A stretch of DNA of 64,000 nucleotides. Source: Roseiarcus sp963779095. GTDB taxonomy: Bacteria > Pseudomonadota > Alphaproteobacteria > Rhizobiales > Beijerinckiaceae. The first letter of the stretch is position 1. Each line of letters opens with the position of its first letter. The notes under the pieces were generated by a model, which was not told where the DNA came from, did not search any database, and saw nothing but the letters and a program-made list of their open reading frames with translations. Position numbers and translations under genes: made by a program. The stretch is from contig CAVZWU010000026.1 in assembly GCA_963779095.1 (NCBI GenBank), forward strand, positions 34,849-98,848, written 5' to 3'. Positions 1 through 9,419 of this stretch are shown piece by piece.

Positions 1-264
1 AGAGCCGGATGGCACACTCCGGGCAAGCTCGACGTGCCCGACAACATCACGCCGATCTTCCTGCCGTCCCGCGCCCCGGAACTCAACCCGGTCGGGAACG
101 TCTGGCAATATCTCCGCCAGAACTGGCTCTCAAACACCGTCTTCGAAAACTACGACGCCATCGTCGACGCCGCCTGCGCCGCCTGGCGAAACCTGATCGC
201 CCAGCCTCAAACCATCACCTCCATCGGAATGCGCGAATGGGCTCACGTCGGTCAGCCGCTATGA
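1..264 (+). pseudogene. IS630-family transposase, C-terminal fragment
   Basis: The open frame runs in from the window edge and encodes the last 87 residues of a DDE_3-type transposase. Recognisable family text includes AGWHTPGKLDVPDNITPIFL, LPSRAPELNPV and the C-terminal EWAHVGQ. The third acidic residue of the DDE triad normally follows ELNPV (ELNPVE-x-W), but here the sequence is ELNPVGNVW, with Gly in place of Glu. This copy is therefore probably catalytically dead. It is partial because the window begins inside it. Confidence 0.8.
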
Positions 265-275
265 CCTTTGGTATT
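1..275 (+). mobile_element. IS630-family element, right end only
   Basis: The window opens inside an IS630-type element whose transposase ends at 264. Family-like sequence of the neighbouring minus-strand gene resumes at about 276, so the element boundary lies there. A TA dinucleotide at 275-276 is compatible with the TA target used by IS630 elements. The left end lies outside the window, so the inverted repeat cannot be tested. Confidence 0.6.
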
Positions 276-436
276 ACGTTCACGCCGCGAGCGGCCAGCT
301 CAGACCGGCGCGCATCATATTCGGCGACGCTGCCGCCATGATCGTCGTAGACGTTGATGGTTTCGGCGCGAGCCGAGACAATTGCGCCGGCCGTCCAAGC
401 GGCCGCCGCGACAATCGAGATCACGACGGGGCGCAT
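275..436 (-). pseudogene. Secreted-protein gene truncated by the IS630 insertion
   Basis: The start codon at 436 opens a clear signal peptide (MRPVVISIVAAAAWTAGAIV, then a cleavage-like SARA site). It is followed by TINVYDDHGGSVAEYDARR and LAARGVNV. This resembles the N-terminus of small periplasmic proteins of Rhizobiales that continue with a Cys-containing SACT-type motif. The similarity breaks immediately after GVNV, where IS630 sequence begins, so only about 54 residues remain. The function of the family is unknown to me. The truncation is visible; the identity of the missing part is inference. Confidence 0.5.
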
Positions 437-519
437 CCAGCTGACGGCTGCTTCGGGGCGGAATCCCGGATGACGGCCGGTTTGCCGCCATCCTTGATCG
501 CCGTGCGCGTCGCGCGCGC

Positions 520-993
520 CTAGCAGGCGTCCCAGAACCCCTGCCGGTAACTCGGATCGGTGTAGTACCAGCAGAGACCCGGCGCGGGCGCCGCGCCCGC
601 ATAAGCCGCAGCGGCCCCGGCAGCCAGCACGCCGACAGCGGCGCCGGCCGCGATCGCGCCGCCCGGTCCCCAGTGATACCAGCCGGGCCGAGCCCAGCCG
701 CCATATCGGTAGCCCCCGCCCCGATAGACGCCCCCACCATGGTAGACCCCGCCGCGGTAAACGCCGCCGCGGTATGCGCCGCCGCGGTAGGTGCCGCCGC
801 GATGGTAGACGCCGCCGCGCGGCCCGACAGCGGTCGCGCCGCGGTGGACCATCACCACTTTCGAGATCAACCCCTCGTTCAACAACGTCGACGGGTTAGA
901 ACCCCGCAGTTCGATGGCGCCGGCCTGTGGTGGAGAGAAGCCGGACAACGCGATCGCCACGCAGGCGCTTTTGACCAAACTGGACCGAATCAT
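520..993 (-). CDS. Gly/Tyr-rich secreted protein, paralogue of 11024-11626
   Basis: A 157-residue protein with an N-terminal signal peptide ending near PPQAGA. The middle is a repeat of RGG(V/A/T)Y units at about residues 55-95. A hydrophobic Ala/Gly segment follows (AIAAGAAVGVLAAGAAAAYA), and the end is the conserved tail CWYYTDPSYRQGFWDAC. The second copy in this window has the same signal, hydrophobic segment and tail but a different repeat core. It is probably exported, with the tail anchored or disulphide-bonded through its two Cys. The function is unknown; such proteins are common in Rhizobiales. Confidence 0.7.
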   Translation of the reverse strand: MIRSSLVKSACVAIALSGFSPPQAGAIELRGSNPSTLLNEGLISKVVMVHRGATAVGPRGGVYHRGGTYRGGAYRGGVYRGGVYHGGGVYRGGGYRYGGWARPGWYHWGPGGAIAAGAAVGVLAAGAAAAYAGAAPAPGLCWYYTDPSYRQGFWDAC

Positions 994-1188
994 GCTTTCC
1001 TCCTTGCGCGGCCCACCCGCGGCCCAACTTATCGCACAAATCCGCCGCCGACGCGACGGCCTGGACGGGGGCGCGGCCGGCCGCGCCCGGGTCCGACCGT
1101 GGCCAGCGGCCTGACGGCCGCCCGACCGCGGGTGTCGCGGCGCCGGCCTTGATGGGCGGTTGTCAAACGGACAGTTCCCGACGCCGCC

Positions 1189-3037
1189 TCAGGTCGCCGT
1201 CGCGCCCGGCGTCGTCTCCGGCTGAGAGGCCTCGGATTTCTGCGAGCGCAGGCGAGCCGCGCCCGCCCCGGTGCTCAGGCTGTGCGCTGCATTGATGAGC
1301 GCGAGATGCGAGAACGCCTGCGGGAAGTTGCCAAGCTGACGGCGCTCATGGGGATCGTATTCCTCGGCCATGAGCCCGACGTCGTTGCGCAACGCCAGTA
1401 ATCGCTCGAACAGCGCGGCCGCTTCGTCGTATCTCCCGAGCAGCACGTAATTGTCGACCAGCCAGAAGCTGCAGGCGAGGAAAGCGCCTTCGCCGGGCGG
1501 CAGGCCGTCCACTCCGGCGCCCGTGTCATAGCGCAGCACGAATCCGTCGCGAAGCAGCTTGCGCTCAACGGCCGCGACGGTGCCCTGGACGCGGCCATCG
1601 TCAGGCGGCAGAAAGCCGACCATCGGAACAAGCAAAAAACTCGCGTCCAGCGTCGTGTCGCCGAAAGACTGGATGAACGCGTTTTGCCCGGGATCAAACC
1701 CATGCTCGCACACTTCTGTATGAATCTGAGCGCGAACCTCCCGCCAGCGCTCTAGAGGCCCATCGAGCCCGAATTCCTCGATCGAGCGCACCGCGCGATC
1801 GAAAGCGACCCCAGGCCATCACCTTCGAGTGGGTGAAGTGGCGCGGGCCCCCTCGCACTTCCCAAATGCCTTCGTCGGGTTCCCGCCAGATTTTCTCGAG
1901 GTGCAGAATGAGGCCGCATTCCAGCGCCCAGGTCGCCTCATTGGTGCACAGACCCGCGCGGCGCGCGACGTAGAAGGCGTCGAGCACTTCACCGTAGACG
2001 TCGAGCTGGAGCTGCTTGACCGCCCCATTGCCGATTCGGACCGGGGCGGCGCCTTCGTAGCCCGGCAGCCAGGGAAGCTCGAATTCCTCGAGCCGCCGTT
2101 CGCCCGCGACTCCGTAGACGATCTGCAAGTCGTCCGGAGCTCCGGCGACCGCCCGCAGGAGCCACTCGTGCCACGCCTTCGCTTCGTCCAGGATGCCCGA
2201 CCCAATCAGCGCATAAAGGGTGAAGGTCGCGTCCCGGAGCCAGCAATATCGATAATCCCAGTTGCGCGGGCCGCCCAGTTGTTCAGGCAGGGACGTCGTC
2301 GCGGCTGCGACAATGCCGCCGGTCTCCCAGTGCGCGAGCGCTTTCAAGGTGAGGAGTGAGCGAAGAACGGCGTCGCCCCAGCAGTCCGCCGGCTTGAAGA
2401 CGCCCGCCCAGCCGGTCCAGAACGAATGCACCTGCTTACGCGCTTCCTCGAGCTCCTCGCCTGACAAGGGAGGGGGAGCGGCGCGAAACGACGGCGACCA
2501 GTTGAGGAGGAAGGTCGCCTCCTCCCCCTCGCGGACGATGAAATCCCCGACGGTGCGAAGATCCTCCCCGCGCGTCTCAACGTTCGTGTCGAGCAGTACC
2601 TTGTCCGGGCCGGCGATGAACTGAAGTCGTCCGTCGTCCTGCTGACTGACCCACGGCACGATTGCGCCGTAATCGAACCGCACAATGATCTCGGTCCGCA
2701 TCGAGACCTCGCCCTGAATGCCCTTGACGATGCGCACCAGCTCGGACGAGCCGTTGCGCCTGTACATGAAATCGGTGAGGGAGGCCGAGCCATCGTTGGT
2801 CGTGAAAACCGTTTCAAGGACCAGAGTGTCGCCGACGTACCGCCGGGTGGTCCGGACGTCGTTTTGCGTAGGCGCGATGAGCCACCTTCCGTGGTTCGGG
2901 CCGCCAAGCAGGGCGGAAAAGCACGCGGCGCTGTCGAAACGGGGCAGGCACAGCCAGTCGATCGAGCCGTTGCGCCCGACCAGGGCCGCTGTCTCGCAGT
3001 TTCCGATGATGGCGTAGTCTTCAATTCGGAGCGGCAT
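1189..3037 (-). CDS. Glycoside hydrolase family 15 protein (frameshifted)
   Basis: A glucoamylase/trehalase-like (alpha/alpha)6 enzyme. The N-terminus MPLRIEDYAIIGNCETAALV and the GSIDWLCLPRFDS segment are typical, and GGPRNWDYRYCWLRDATFTL is the family active-site block. I chose the ATG at 3037 because family alignment begins there. The frame changes near 1805-1815 at a CCCC run (GGGG in the mRNA), after HSKVMAW. The reading then resumes as VAFDRAVRSIEEFGL and runs to the stop at 1189 through the conserved NFPQAFSHLALINAA. With the frame restored the protein would be about 615 residues, normal for GH15. Glucan or trehalose hydrolysis is inferred from family only. Confidence 0.8.
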
Positions 3038-3220
3038 CGCGGTCTCTCGGGGGCAGGCCATGGGCGCAACAGGCCGCCTATACCAGACTTGGCGCGACTG
3101 CGCCGGACCCGAAAAAGCCGCTTTGCAAGTGGATATTCGACCATCCGGCCAACTTGGCGCTTGAGAATCGCGAGCCACGGTCTGCAAGTTGCAGTGTCCT
3201 TGGTCAGCGCTTAAGTCACC

Positions 3221-4402
3221 ATGTGGTCACGCCTGCTCGCCCTCACTTTTCTCCTCCTGCCCGCGCCGGCTCTGGCCGGCCTCAAGGAGAAGATCGCCAC
3301 CCTTGCGCCGACGGCGGTCGTGCTTGTGGTGGACGCGAAGGGCGACGCGTTGGTCGCCCAGAACGCCGATGAGCCCTTCGTCCCGGCGTCCGTCGCCAAG
3401 ATCGTGACGGCCTGGCTCGCGATGGAGGTCCTGGGCGGCGACTATCGCTTCGAGACCTGCTTCTACCTCGACGACAAGCGGGTGCTCTACGTGCGCGGCG
3501 GCGGCGATCCCTTCCTTGTCTCGGAGGAGCTTAAGCCGCTCGCGGCCGACCTCGTCACCACGATCGGCAAGGCGCCGATCACCGGCATAGTGGTCGACGG
3601 CGGCTACTATCCTCCCGACCTCAAAATCCCGGGCATCGAGGACGACGGCGAGGCCTACAATTCGCTGAACTCTGCGCTCGCGGTCAATTTCAACACTGTC
3701 TACGCCGTGCGCGATGGCGATAAGGTGCGCTCCGCCGAGGACCAGACCCCGATCACTCCGATTGCGATCGCCCGGTTTCGCGCGGAGGGCCCGGACGGAG
3801 AAGGCCGCATCAGTCTTGGCGAGGATCCCACGCTCGGCCTCAGATACGCGGGCGAACTGATCGGCGCGTTCATCGCGCAAGCCGGCGGCCGGGTGAAGGG
3901 CGCGGTCTCTACCGGAACAGTCCCCGCAGGCCTGAAGCCGGTCTACGTTCACCGGCAGTCGCGCACCCTGTCGCAGATCCTCGCCGAGATGCTCCGCAAC
4001 TCGAACAACTTCACCGCCAACCAGGTCTTTCTGGAGATCGGCGCGCATCGCCTCGGCGGCCCGGTCAGCCTCGAGAAGTCCCTTCAGGTGGCGAACGCAA
4101 TGCTCGCCACCCAGGGCCTCGCGGCGGATATCCATCTCGTGGAGGGGTCCGGCATCAGCCGCGACGACCGCTTCACCCCCCGCGGCCTTGCCAGGGTGCT
4201 TGCGCTCTTCGCGCCCCACGCCGATCTGCTGCACGGCCATGACGGCGGCATGAACAAGACCGGCACCATGGTAGGGGTCCGCGCGCTCGCCGGCTATGCG
4301 GACACCGCCGCCCACGGGCGGGTCCATTTCGTGATCTCGCTTGCTGGCGATCACAGCGAGATGCGCTTCCGTCTGCTCCAGGCTATTAAGTCCGAGCTCT
4401 AG
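3221..4402 (+). CDS. dacB: D-alanyl-D-alanine carboxypeptidase/endopeptidase, PBP4 (S13) type
   Basis: An intact 393-residue protein with a signal peptide (cleavage near PAPALA). All three serine-penicilloyl motifs are present: SxxK as PASVAKIV (Ser57, Lys60), SxN as RNSNNFTANQ, and KTG as MNKTGTMVG. It acts on peptidoglycan peptides in the periplasm. It is somewhat shorter than E. coli PBP4. It is divergent from the GH15 gene with a 183-bp gap. Its stop codon is TAG at 4400-4402, which is also the left copy of the CTAG target duplication of the following IS701 element. Confidence 0.88.
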   Translation: MWSRLLALTFLLLPAPALAGLKEKIATLAPTAVVLVVDAKGDALVAQNADEPFVPASVAKIVTAWLAMEVLGGDYRFETCFYLDDKRVLYVRGGGDPFLVSEELKPLAADLVTTIGKAPITGIVVDGGYYPPDLKIPGIEDDGEAYNSLNSALAVNFNTVYAVRDGDKVRSAEDQTPITPIAIARFRAEGPDGEGRISLGEDPTLGLRYAGELIGAFIAQAGGRVKGAVSTGTVPAGLKPVYVHRQSRTLSQILAEMLRNSNNFTANQVFLEIGAHRLGGPVSLEKSLQVANAMLATQGLAADIHLVEGSGISRDDRFTPRGLARVLALFAPHADLLHGHDGGMNKTGTMVGVRALAGYADTAAHGRVHFVISLAGDHSEMRFRLLQAIKSEL

Positions 4403-5819
4403 CACTACTTTGGCAGATTAGGAGTTCGGAAAGGATTTTCGCCCGATCGTCGGCTTCGCGATTTTGCGGAGCCGGCGGCGTGGCGGACTGGGGCGGGGAT
4501 CTTGATCGGTGGCTTGCGCCGTTCCTGGCGCGGCTCGAACACAAGGCGCGCCGGCGGATGTGTCCGCTCTACGTTGCTGGGCTGATTGGGCCGGGCGAGC
4601 GCAAGAGCGTCGAGCCGATGGCGTCGCGATGGGCGCCCGGCGATTACGACCAGTTGCATCATTTCATTGCGAGCGGCGTGTGGAGCGAAGCGCCGCTGGA
4701 AGAGGAACTCGCGATCCAGGCGGACAAGCTGATCGGGGGCGCCAATGCAGTCCTTGTCGTCGACGACACGGCGCTGCCGAAGAAGGGGTCGCATTCGGTC
4801 GGCGTCGCGCCGCAATACGCCTCGGCGCTCGGCAAGACCGCCAATTGCCAGACGCTGGTGTCGCTGACGCTGGCGCGGGACGAGGTTCCGGTGATGATCG
4901 GCCTGCGCCTGTTTCTGCCGGAGAGCTGGACCGGCGCGCCCGACCGGATGGCGAAGGCCCGCGTGCCCGAGAACTGGCGGGCGGCGCGTACGAAGCCGGA
5001 GATCGCGCTGGCCGAGATCGATCGCATCCGCGCCGCTGGCGTTCGGTTTGCGACGGTGCTGGCGGATGCAGGCTATGGCCTATCCGCGCCGTTCCGCCAA
5101 GGGCTCGACACGCGCGGCCTGAAGTGGGCGGTCGGAATCCCCAAGCAGCAGAAAGTCTATCCGAGCAATGTCAGGCTCGTGTTTCCGACCGCCGGACGCG
5201 GGCGGCCGCGCAAGCGCCATATTCCCGATCAGCTCTCCGCGCCGGCTGAAGACGTTCTCGCCGCCGCGAAGTGGCGACGCGTCAGCTGGCGTAAAGGAAC
5301 CAAAGGGCCTTTGGCGGCCTCCTTCGCCGCCGTGCGCGTGCGGATCGCCGATGGTCCGCCACAACGCATCCATGACAAGGGCATGCAGCACATGCCGGGC
5401 GAGGAGGCCTGGCTCGTCGGCGAGCGTCGCGCCTCGGGCGAGCGCAAATCCTATCTTTCCAACCTGTCTGCCGACGCCAGCCTCAAGACGCTCGCCGGCG
5501 CGATCAAGGCGCGATGGGTCTGCGAGCAAGCCCACCAGCAGCTCAAGGAAGAACTCGGCCTCGACCACTTCGAAGGCCGATCCTGGCGTGGCCTGCACCG
5601 CCACGCGCTCATGACGATGATCGCCTACGCCTACCTGCAAAGCCGCCGCCTCGCCGAGGCGAGCGGGGGAAAAAAGAATCCGCCAAGGGCCGCCCAAGCC
5701 GACACTGCCCGCGATCCGGCGCGCCGTGCTCGCCATTCTCGCCCGCGCGCCGCCATATCGATGTCCCCATTGCAGGCGAACCCTCCGAAGACACCTCGAA
5801 TAAATCTGCCAAAGTAGTG
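4403..5819 (+). mobile_element. IS701-family insertion sequence, complete with ends
   Basis: Imperfect terminal inverted repeats are visible: cactactttggcagatta at 4403-4420 and taaatctgccaaagtagtg at 5801-5819. They are flanked by a direct CTAG repeat at 4399-4402 and 5820-5823, matching the YTAR-type 4-bp target of IS701. Removing the element restores GAGCTCTAGAATGCG. In that sequence the palindromic CTAG supplies the TAG stop of dacB on the plus strand and of the beta-propeller gene on the minus strand. Confidence 0.88.
4480..5817 (+). CDS. IS701-family DDE transposase
   Basis: The GTG start gives MADWGGDLDRWLAPFLARLE. Family blocks follow: RKSVEPMA, VVDDTALPKKGSHSVGVAPQ (first Asp), ATVLADAGYGLSAPFRQGL (second Asp) and WVCEQAHQQLKEELGLDHFE (Glu region). 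After the G5A6 tract at 5665-5675 the zero frame loses similarity. The +1 frame reads GPPKPTLPAIRRAVL and then CPHCRR, and stops at 5803. That matches the zinc-knuckle-like tail I expect for this family. So either one base is surplus here or the tail is reached by slippage. Confidence 0.85.
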   Translation: MADWGGDLDRWLAPFLARLEHKARRRMCPLYVAGLIGPGERKSVEPMASRWAPGDYDQLHHFIASGVWSEAPLEEELAIQADKLIGGANAVLVVDDTALPKKGSHSVGVAPQYASALGKTANCQTLVSLTLARDEVPVMIGLRLFLPESWTGAPDRMAKARVPENWRAARTKPEIALAEIDRIRAAGVRFATVLADAGYGLSAPFRQGLDTRGLKWAVGIPKQQKVYPSNVRLVFPTAGRGRPRKRHIPDQLSAPAEDVLAAAKWRRVSWRKGTKGPLAASFAAVRVRIADGPPQRIHDKGMQHMPGEEAWLVGERRASGERKSYLSNLSADASLKTLAGAIKARWVCEQAHQQLKEELGLDHFEGRSWRGLHRHALMTMIAYAYLQSRRLAEASGGKKNPPRAAQADTARDPARRARHSRPRAAISMSPLQANPPKTPRINLPK

Positions 5820-7298
5820 CTAGAATGCGAACGCGTATGCTTGCCCGCCGCTCGCGGCGTAGAGCCGGTCGCCGGCGGCGATGATCGTCTCATATCGGCG
5901 GAAGCCGCGCATATGCTCCGGCGGCGAAGCGATGAGTTCGCCCGTGTCGCCGCGAAAGGCGTAGAGCCGGTTGTCGGCTTCGGCGCCGACGATGAACACG
6001 ATCGGATTCGCGGTCCCGTCCGTGGTGGTGACGATCGGCGACCCGCGGTTGCCGGGAACCGCCGCGCACCAGGCGGTTTCGATCGCAGGAGTAGGATCGA
6101 CGCTGATCTTGAGCGCGACTAGTCCCTTCCCCGCCTTGTCAGGCGGACAATTCGCGCCATAGCCCTGCAGCGCGACGAACACTGCGTCGCCCGCGCGCCA
6201 GACCGCCGGCGAAGCCATGGTCACGTTCGCCATGACATGCGCGGTCGAAAGCGGGTGGCCGATCCCGCCAAGATTGTCGCGGTCGAGCAGGTAGGCGTCG
6301 CCAGACTTGCCGACGGCGAAGATGAGCCTTCGAACGCCTTTGGCGCTCGGAACGTCGAGCGGAATCGGGGCGGTCCCGCCAAGGTCCCGATCGGTTCCAT
6401 CGAGGAAGCTCCAGTTCGCGGGGGCGAAATAGTCGCGGGAATCGACCGAGCGGGCGAGGCCAGGGCCGAAGCGCAGGACGGCTTCGCCGTCGCTCCACCC
6501 ACGCGCGTCGAACGTGTTGCCGGTCGCCACGAACAGCGACTTCCCGTCGCCTACAACTCCGCCCTGTCCCCAAACGCCGCCGCCGCGCGCCCGGGTCGCG
6601 AAGCTCTCGACCTTGGCCGGATCGGTCTCGGAAACGCCGACAACGAAGCCGTGATAGTCGCCGCAATCGCCATAGTGGCCGCTGTAGGGGACGAAGACGC
6701 GACCGGCGAACAGCGCGAGCGCGCCGCGCTCGTTCTGCACTGACGGTATGAAGCTTCCCTTGAGCGCCGCCGCCACATCGACCGGCCAGCCGGACTCGAT
6801 CGATCCGTCGGCGAGCGCGAGCGCATAGATCTCGTGCCGCGGCTCGTTCGCGCGCATGACCATGGCGTCGAGATAGAGCGTCGCACGCGCCGGATCGATG
6901 ACCGGCGCGCCGGTCACGCCAAGGGTCGGAAGATTGCCGCAAGGAAGCGCCGAGCGCGGCGCCGGTTCGCCCAGCGTGCGCTCCCAGATTTGCGCCCCGC
7001 TCTCAGCGTCGATCGCGTGGACCTCGTCCTGGTCCGTCGCAACGATCAGCATGGCCTTCCCCGATCCGGGCTCGCGCCACAGCAGCGGCTGCGCGTAGAC
7101 GGCGCCGCGAAATGACGGATGGAACGAGGCGTCGAGATGCAGGCCCCGCGCGCGCTCATAGGTGAGGCCGGGGACGACATATCGGCCGGAGCGGTCGAGC
7201 GCGCCGTGATAGGTGAGCACGGAGGGATCGGCGTGAGCTGTGCCGGAAACGGCGAGCGTCGTGGTGAGCGCGCCGGCGAGCAATGCAATGCGCATCAT
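5820..7298 (-). CDS. Secreted PQQ-like beta-propeller repeat protein
   Basis: A protein of 492 residues from the ATG at 7298 (a second ATG follows directly), with AAGG about 5 nt upstream. The signal peptide ends near GTAHA. The body carries repeated blade motifs such as LIVATDQDEVHAIDAESGAQ, ALFAGRVFVPYSG, KSLFVATGNTFDA and RLYAFRGDTGEL, which resemble quinoprotein-dehydrogenase/BamB-like propellers. I do not see a complete set of alcohol-dehydrogenase active-site motifs, so enzymatic activity is open. The stop TAG lies in the right CTAG copy of the IS701 element. Confidence 0.7.
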   Translation of the reverse strand: MMRIALLAGALTTTLAVSGTAHADPSVLTYHGALDRSGRYVVPGLTYERARGLHLDASFHPSFRGAVYAQPLLWREPGSGKAMLIVATDQDEVHAIDAESGAQIWERTLGEPAPRSALPCGNLPTLGVTGAPVIDPARATLYLDAMVMRANEPRHEIYALALADGSIESGWPVDVAAALKGSFIPSVQNERGALALFAGRVFVPYSGHYGDCGDYHGFVVGVSETDPAKVESFATRARGGGVWGQGGVVGDGKSLFVATGNTFDARGWSDGEAVLRFGPGLARSVDSRDYFAPANWSFLDGTDRDLGGTAPIPLDVPSAKGVRRLIFAVGKSGDAYLLDRDNLGGIGHPLSTAHVMANVTMASPAVWRAGDAVFVALQGYGANCPPDKAGKGLVALKISVDPTPAIETAWCAAVPGNRGSPIVTTTDGTANPIVFIVGAEADNRLYAFRGDTGELIASPPEHMRGFRRYETIIAAGDRLYAASGGQAYAFAF

Positions 7299-7435
7299 GA
7301 ACCTTAAGAAGCGGCGGCCGGCGAGGGCCGCGGCGGCATTATCCGCTCGCGGCCCTTGCGTGTCCACGCTCCCGCCCAATTGCGAAGACGTGGCCGCCGC
7401 GACGCTTCCGCTCGTTCGCGCTGGCTTCGGTTCTA

Positions 7436-8322
7436 TCAGACAGGCAGCCGTTCGAGATCGGAGATCAAAGAAGGGCCTGTCGGCCGCCATCCGAGCTTCT
7501 CCTGCGTCCTCTCGCTCGAGGCGGGCATGTCGCGCGCGGCCAGATGGACGAGCCAGCCGAAATAGCCTCCCGCTTCCTCGGGCTGGATGGATTTGACCGG
7601 CAGCTTCAGGCGTCGGCCAATGGTCTCGGCAATATCGTGCGCTGGCACGCCTTCCTCCGCGACCGCGTTATAGACTGCGCCTGGCTCCGCCTTTTCGATC
7701 GCGAGCCTGTAGAGGCGGGCGACATCCGAAACATGCGCCGCGGGCCAACGGTTCCGTCCCTCGCCGACATAGGCGAAGACGCCTTTTCCCGGGCGATCGA
7801 GATCCAGGGACTGATCAGCCCCTGCCGCTCCGGGTCATGAACCTGCGGCAGGCGAACCACGGACGTGTTGACTCCGTTGGCGGCGACGTCGGCGGTCGCC
7901 TCTTCGGAAGCCGCGCGGGGGAAGTCGTTGGACGTGACCGAAGGCGCGTCCTCGGTCGCGAGCTGACCGGGCGCGACCTTGGCGATGGCAGTCCCGGAGG
8001 TCACGATCAAGGGTCGGTCGGAGCCCGCGAGAACAGAGCCGAGCGCCTCGATGACGCGTCGATCGGTTTCGCAATTCGCCGCGAACTGCGAGAAGTTGTG
8101 GTTAAAGGCGAGGTGGATGACGCCGTCCGAGCGGGCGGCGCCGTCCTTCAGGCCCTCGGGATCGTCTATCGATCCGCGATAGGGCTCTGCACCGGCGGCG
8201 GCCAGAGCCAGCGCCTTCTCATCCGAACGATAGACGCCGATCACCTGGTGGCCCGCGCCGATCAGTTCCTTGACGACGAGTGAGCCGATGAATCCGGTCG
8301 CGCCGGTGACAAATATGCGCAT
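7436..8322 (-). CDS. NAD-dependent epimerase/dehydratase family SDR (frameshifted)
   Basis: An extended SDR: MRIFVTGATGFIGSLVVKEL carries the TGATGFIG nucleotide-binding motif. Later blocks are RSDGVIHLAFNHNFSQF and ASEEATADVAANGVNTSVVR. The usual Tyr-x3-Lys pair is not obvious. The frame changes near 7790, at a CTTTTCCC stretch, after SIAREK. It then reads GVFAYVGEGRNRWPAAHVSD and ends with SSERTQEKLGWRPTGPSLIS. The start is the ATG at 8322. It is a close paralogue of the gene immediately upstream, and the two form a 42-bp-spaced tandem pair. Confidence 0.8.
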
Positions 8323-8363
8323 GCGCAAACCTCTCTGTTTGTCGAGTGATTGGGAAATCGTCC

Positions 8364-9340
8364 CTACGCTGCGGCGGCCAGACCGGCGGACCCGAAATAA
8401 TGAGCGTCCATGTCGGCAAGCAGGCCGGGACGCGCTCGGGTCGCCAACCCAGCGCATTCCGGGTCCATTCGCTGGACGCCGGATTATCGAGACCGACGAA
8501 ATCGCCGATAATGCCGAAATGCTTGCCGGCCTCCGCCGCTGGAATGCCGACAGTGGGCACGTTCAGCTTGGTCGAAATCAGGGATGCAATCTCGCGGAAA
8601 GGGATGCCGACGTCATCGACGCCGTGGAATTTTGCGCCCGCTCCTCCCTTTTCAAGCGCGAGACGAAAGAGGCGCGCCGCGTCGGACACATGCACCGCCG
8701 GCCATCGGTTTTCGCCGTCGCCAATATAGGGCGAAACGTCTTTCTTGCGCGCTGCTGTGATGATCCGGGACATGAAACCGTGCTCCCCGGCGCCATGCAC
8801 AGTCGGGGGAAGCCGCACGATCGAGGAACGGACGCCCTGTGCGATCAGATCCAGAGCCGCTTTCTCGGAGAAAGACCTGTTTGGACCGCCCGGCACATGG
8901 TTGTCGCGCTCGGTCGAAACCTTGCCCTGCGGCAGGGCAAGAACGCCCGACGCCACGACCAAACGGCCCTTCGAGCTTTCGAGACCGGCGCCCAAAGCCC
9001 GGATGGCGCCCAACTCCGTTTCCGCAAGGATTCTCAGAAAGCTCTGGACGATCCCACCTTTCACGACCCCGGCGAACAGTCGGAGGCAAGTCGGCAAACT
9101 CATGTTCGACAACCCGTGGATGAAGGCCAGGTGGATCACCCCGTCCGACTCGGCGGCGCCGTCGCGCAGCAGGGCATGGTCTTGAAGTCTTCCTACACGC
9201 GCCTTGACGCCTAAGGCCTGCAGCTTGCGCGCTCCATCCGTCGTTGTGGTTAGTCCCGTGACCTTATGTCCTGAGGACAGCAACTCGTTCACGACGGCCG
9301 AGCCGATCCAGCCTGTTGCGCCTGTGACGAAGACACGCAT
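8364..9340 (-). CDS. NAD-dependent epimerase/dehydratase family SDR, paralogue (C-terminal frame change)
   Basis: An extended SDR with MRVFVTGATGWIGSAVVNEL, AESDGVIHLAFIHGLSNM and a conserved GDGENRWPAVHVSDAARLFR block. Near 8440 the frame changes after NALGWRPER. The expected tail RPGLLADMDAHYFGSAGLA lies in the next frame and stops at 8364. Unshifted, the frame would run on into the next gene to 8219. It is divergent from the HTH regulator at 9420 across 79 bp, so that regulator may control the pair. An SDR pair next to an MmyB-type HTH regulator is a familiar arrangement. Confidence 0.8.
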
Positions 9341-9345
9341 GGGTA

Positions 9346-9367
9346 GTCTCCATGTTTCGTTGGAGAC
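9346..9367 (-). promoter_or_regulatory. Inverted repeat covering the ribosome-binding site of the SDR gene
   Basis: GTCTCCA at 9346-9352 and TGGAGAC at 9361-9367 form a perfect 7-bp inverted repeat with an 8-nt loop. In the mRNA of the minus-strand SDR, the proximal arm contains the GGAG Shine-Dalgarno element just before the ATG at 9340. It could be an operator for the adjacent HTH protein or an RBS-sequestering hairpin. Confidence 0.45.
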
Positions 9368-9374
9368 AAAGCTG

Positions 9375-9386
9375 AGCTCTTGAGCT
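9375..9386. promoter_or_regulatory. Short palindrome in the divergent SDR/HTH promoter region
   Basis: AGCTC-TT-GAGCT is a 5-bp inverted repeat centred between the divergently transcribed SDR (start 9340) and HTH regulator (start 9420). Its position suits an autoregulatory operator of the HTH protein. The evidence is positional only. Confidence 0.3.
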
Positions 9387-9419
9387 ATTGTAGTAAAGTA
9401 GTGATCTTATCGTATTATA

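Noticed and set aside
3227..4405. 392-codon minus-strand frame opposite dacB
   Set aside because: Antisense shadow of dacB, whose three catalytic motifs are clear; high GC produces such long open frames.
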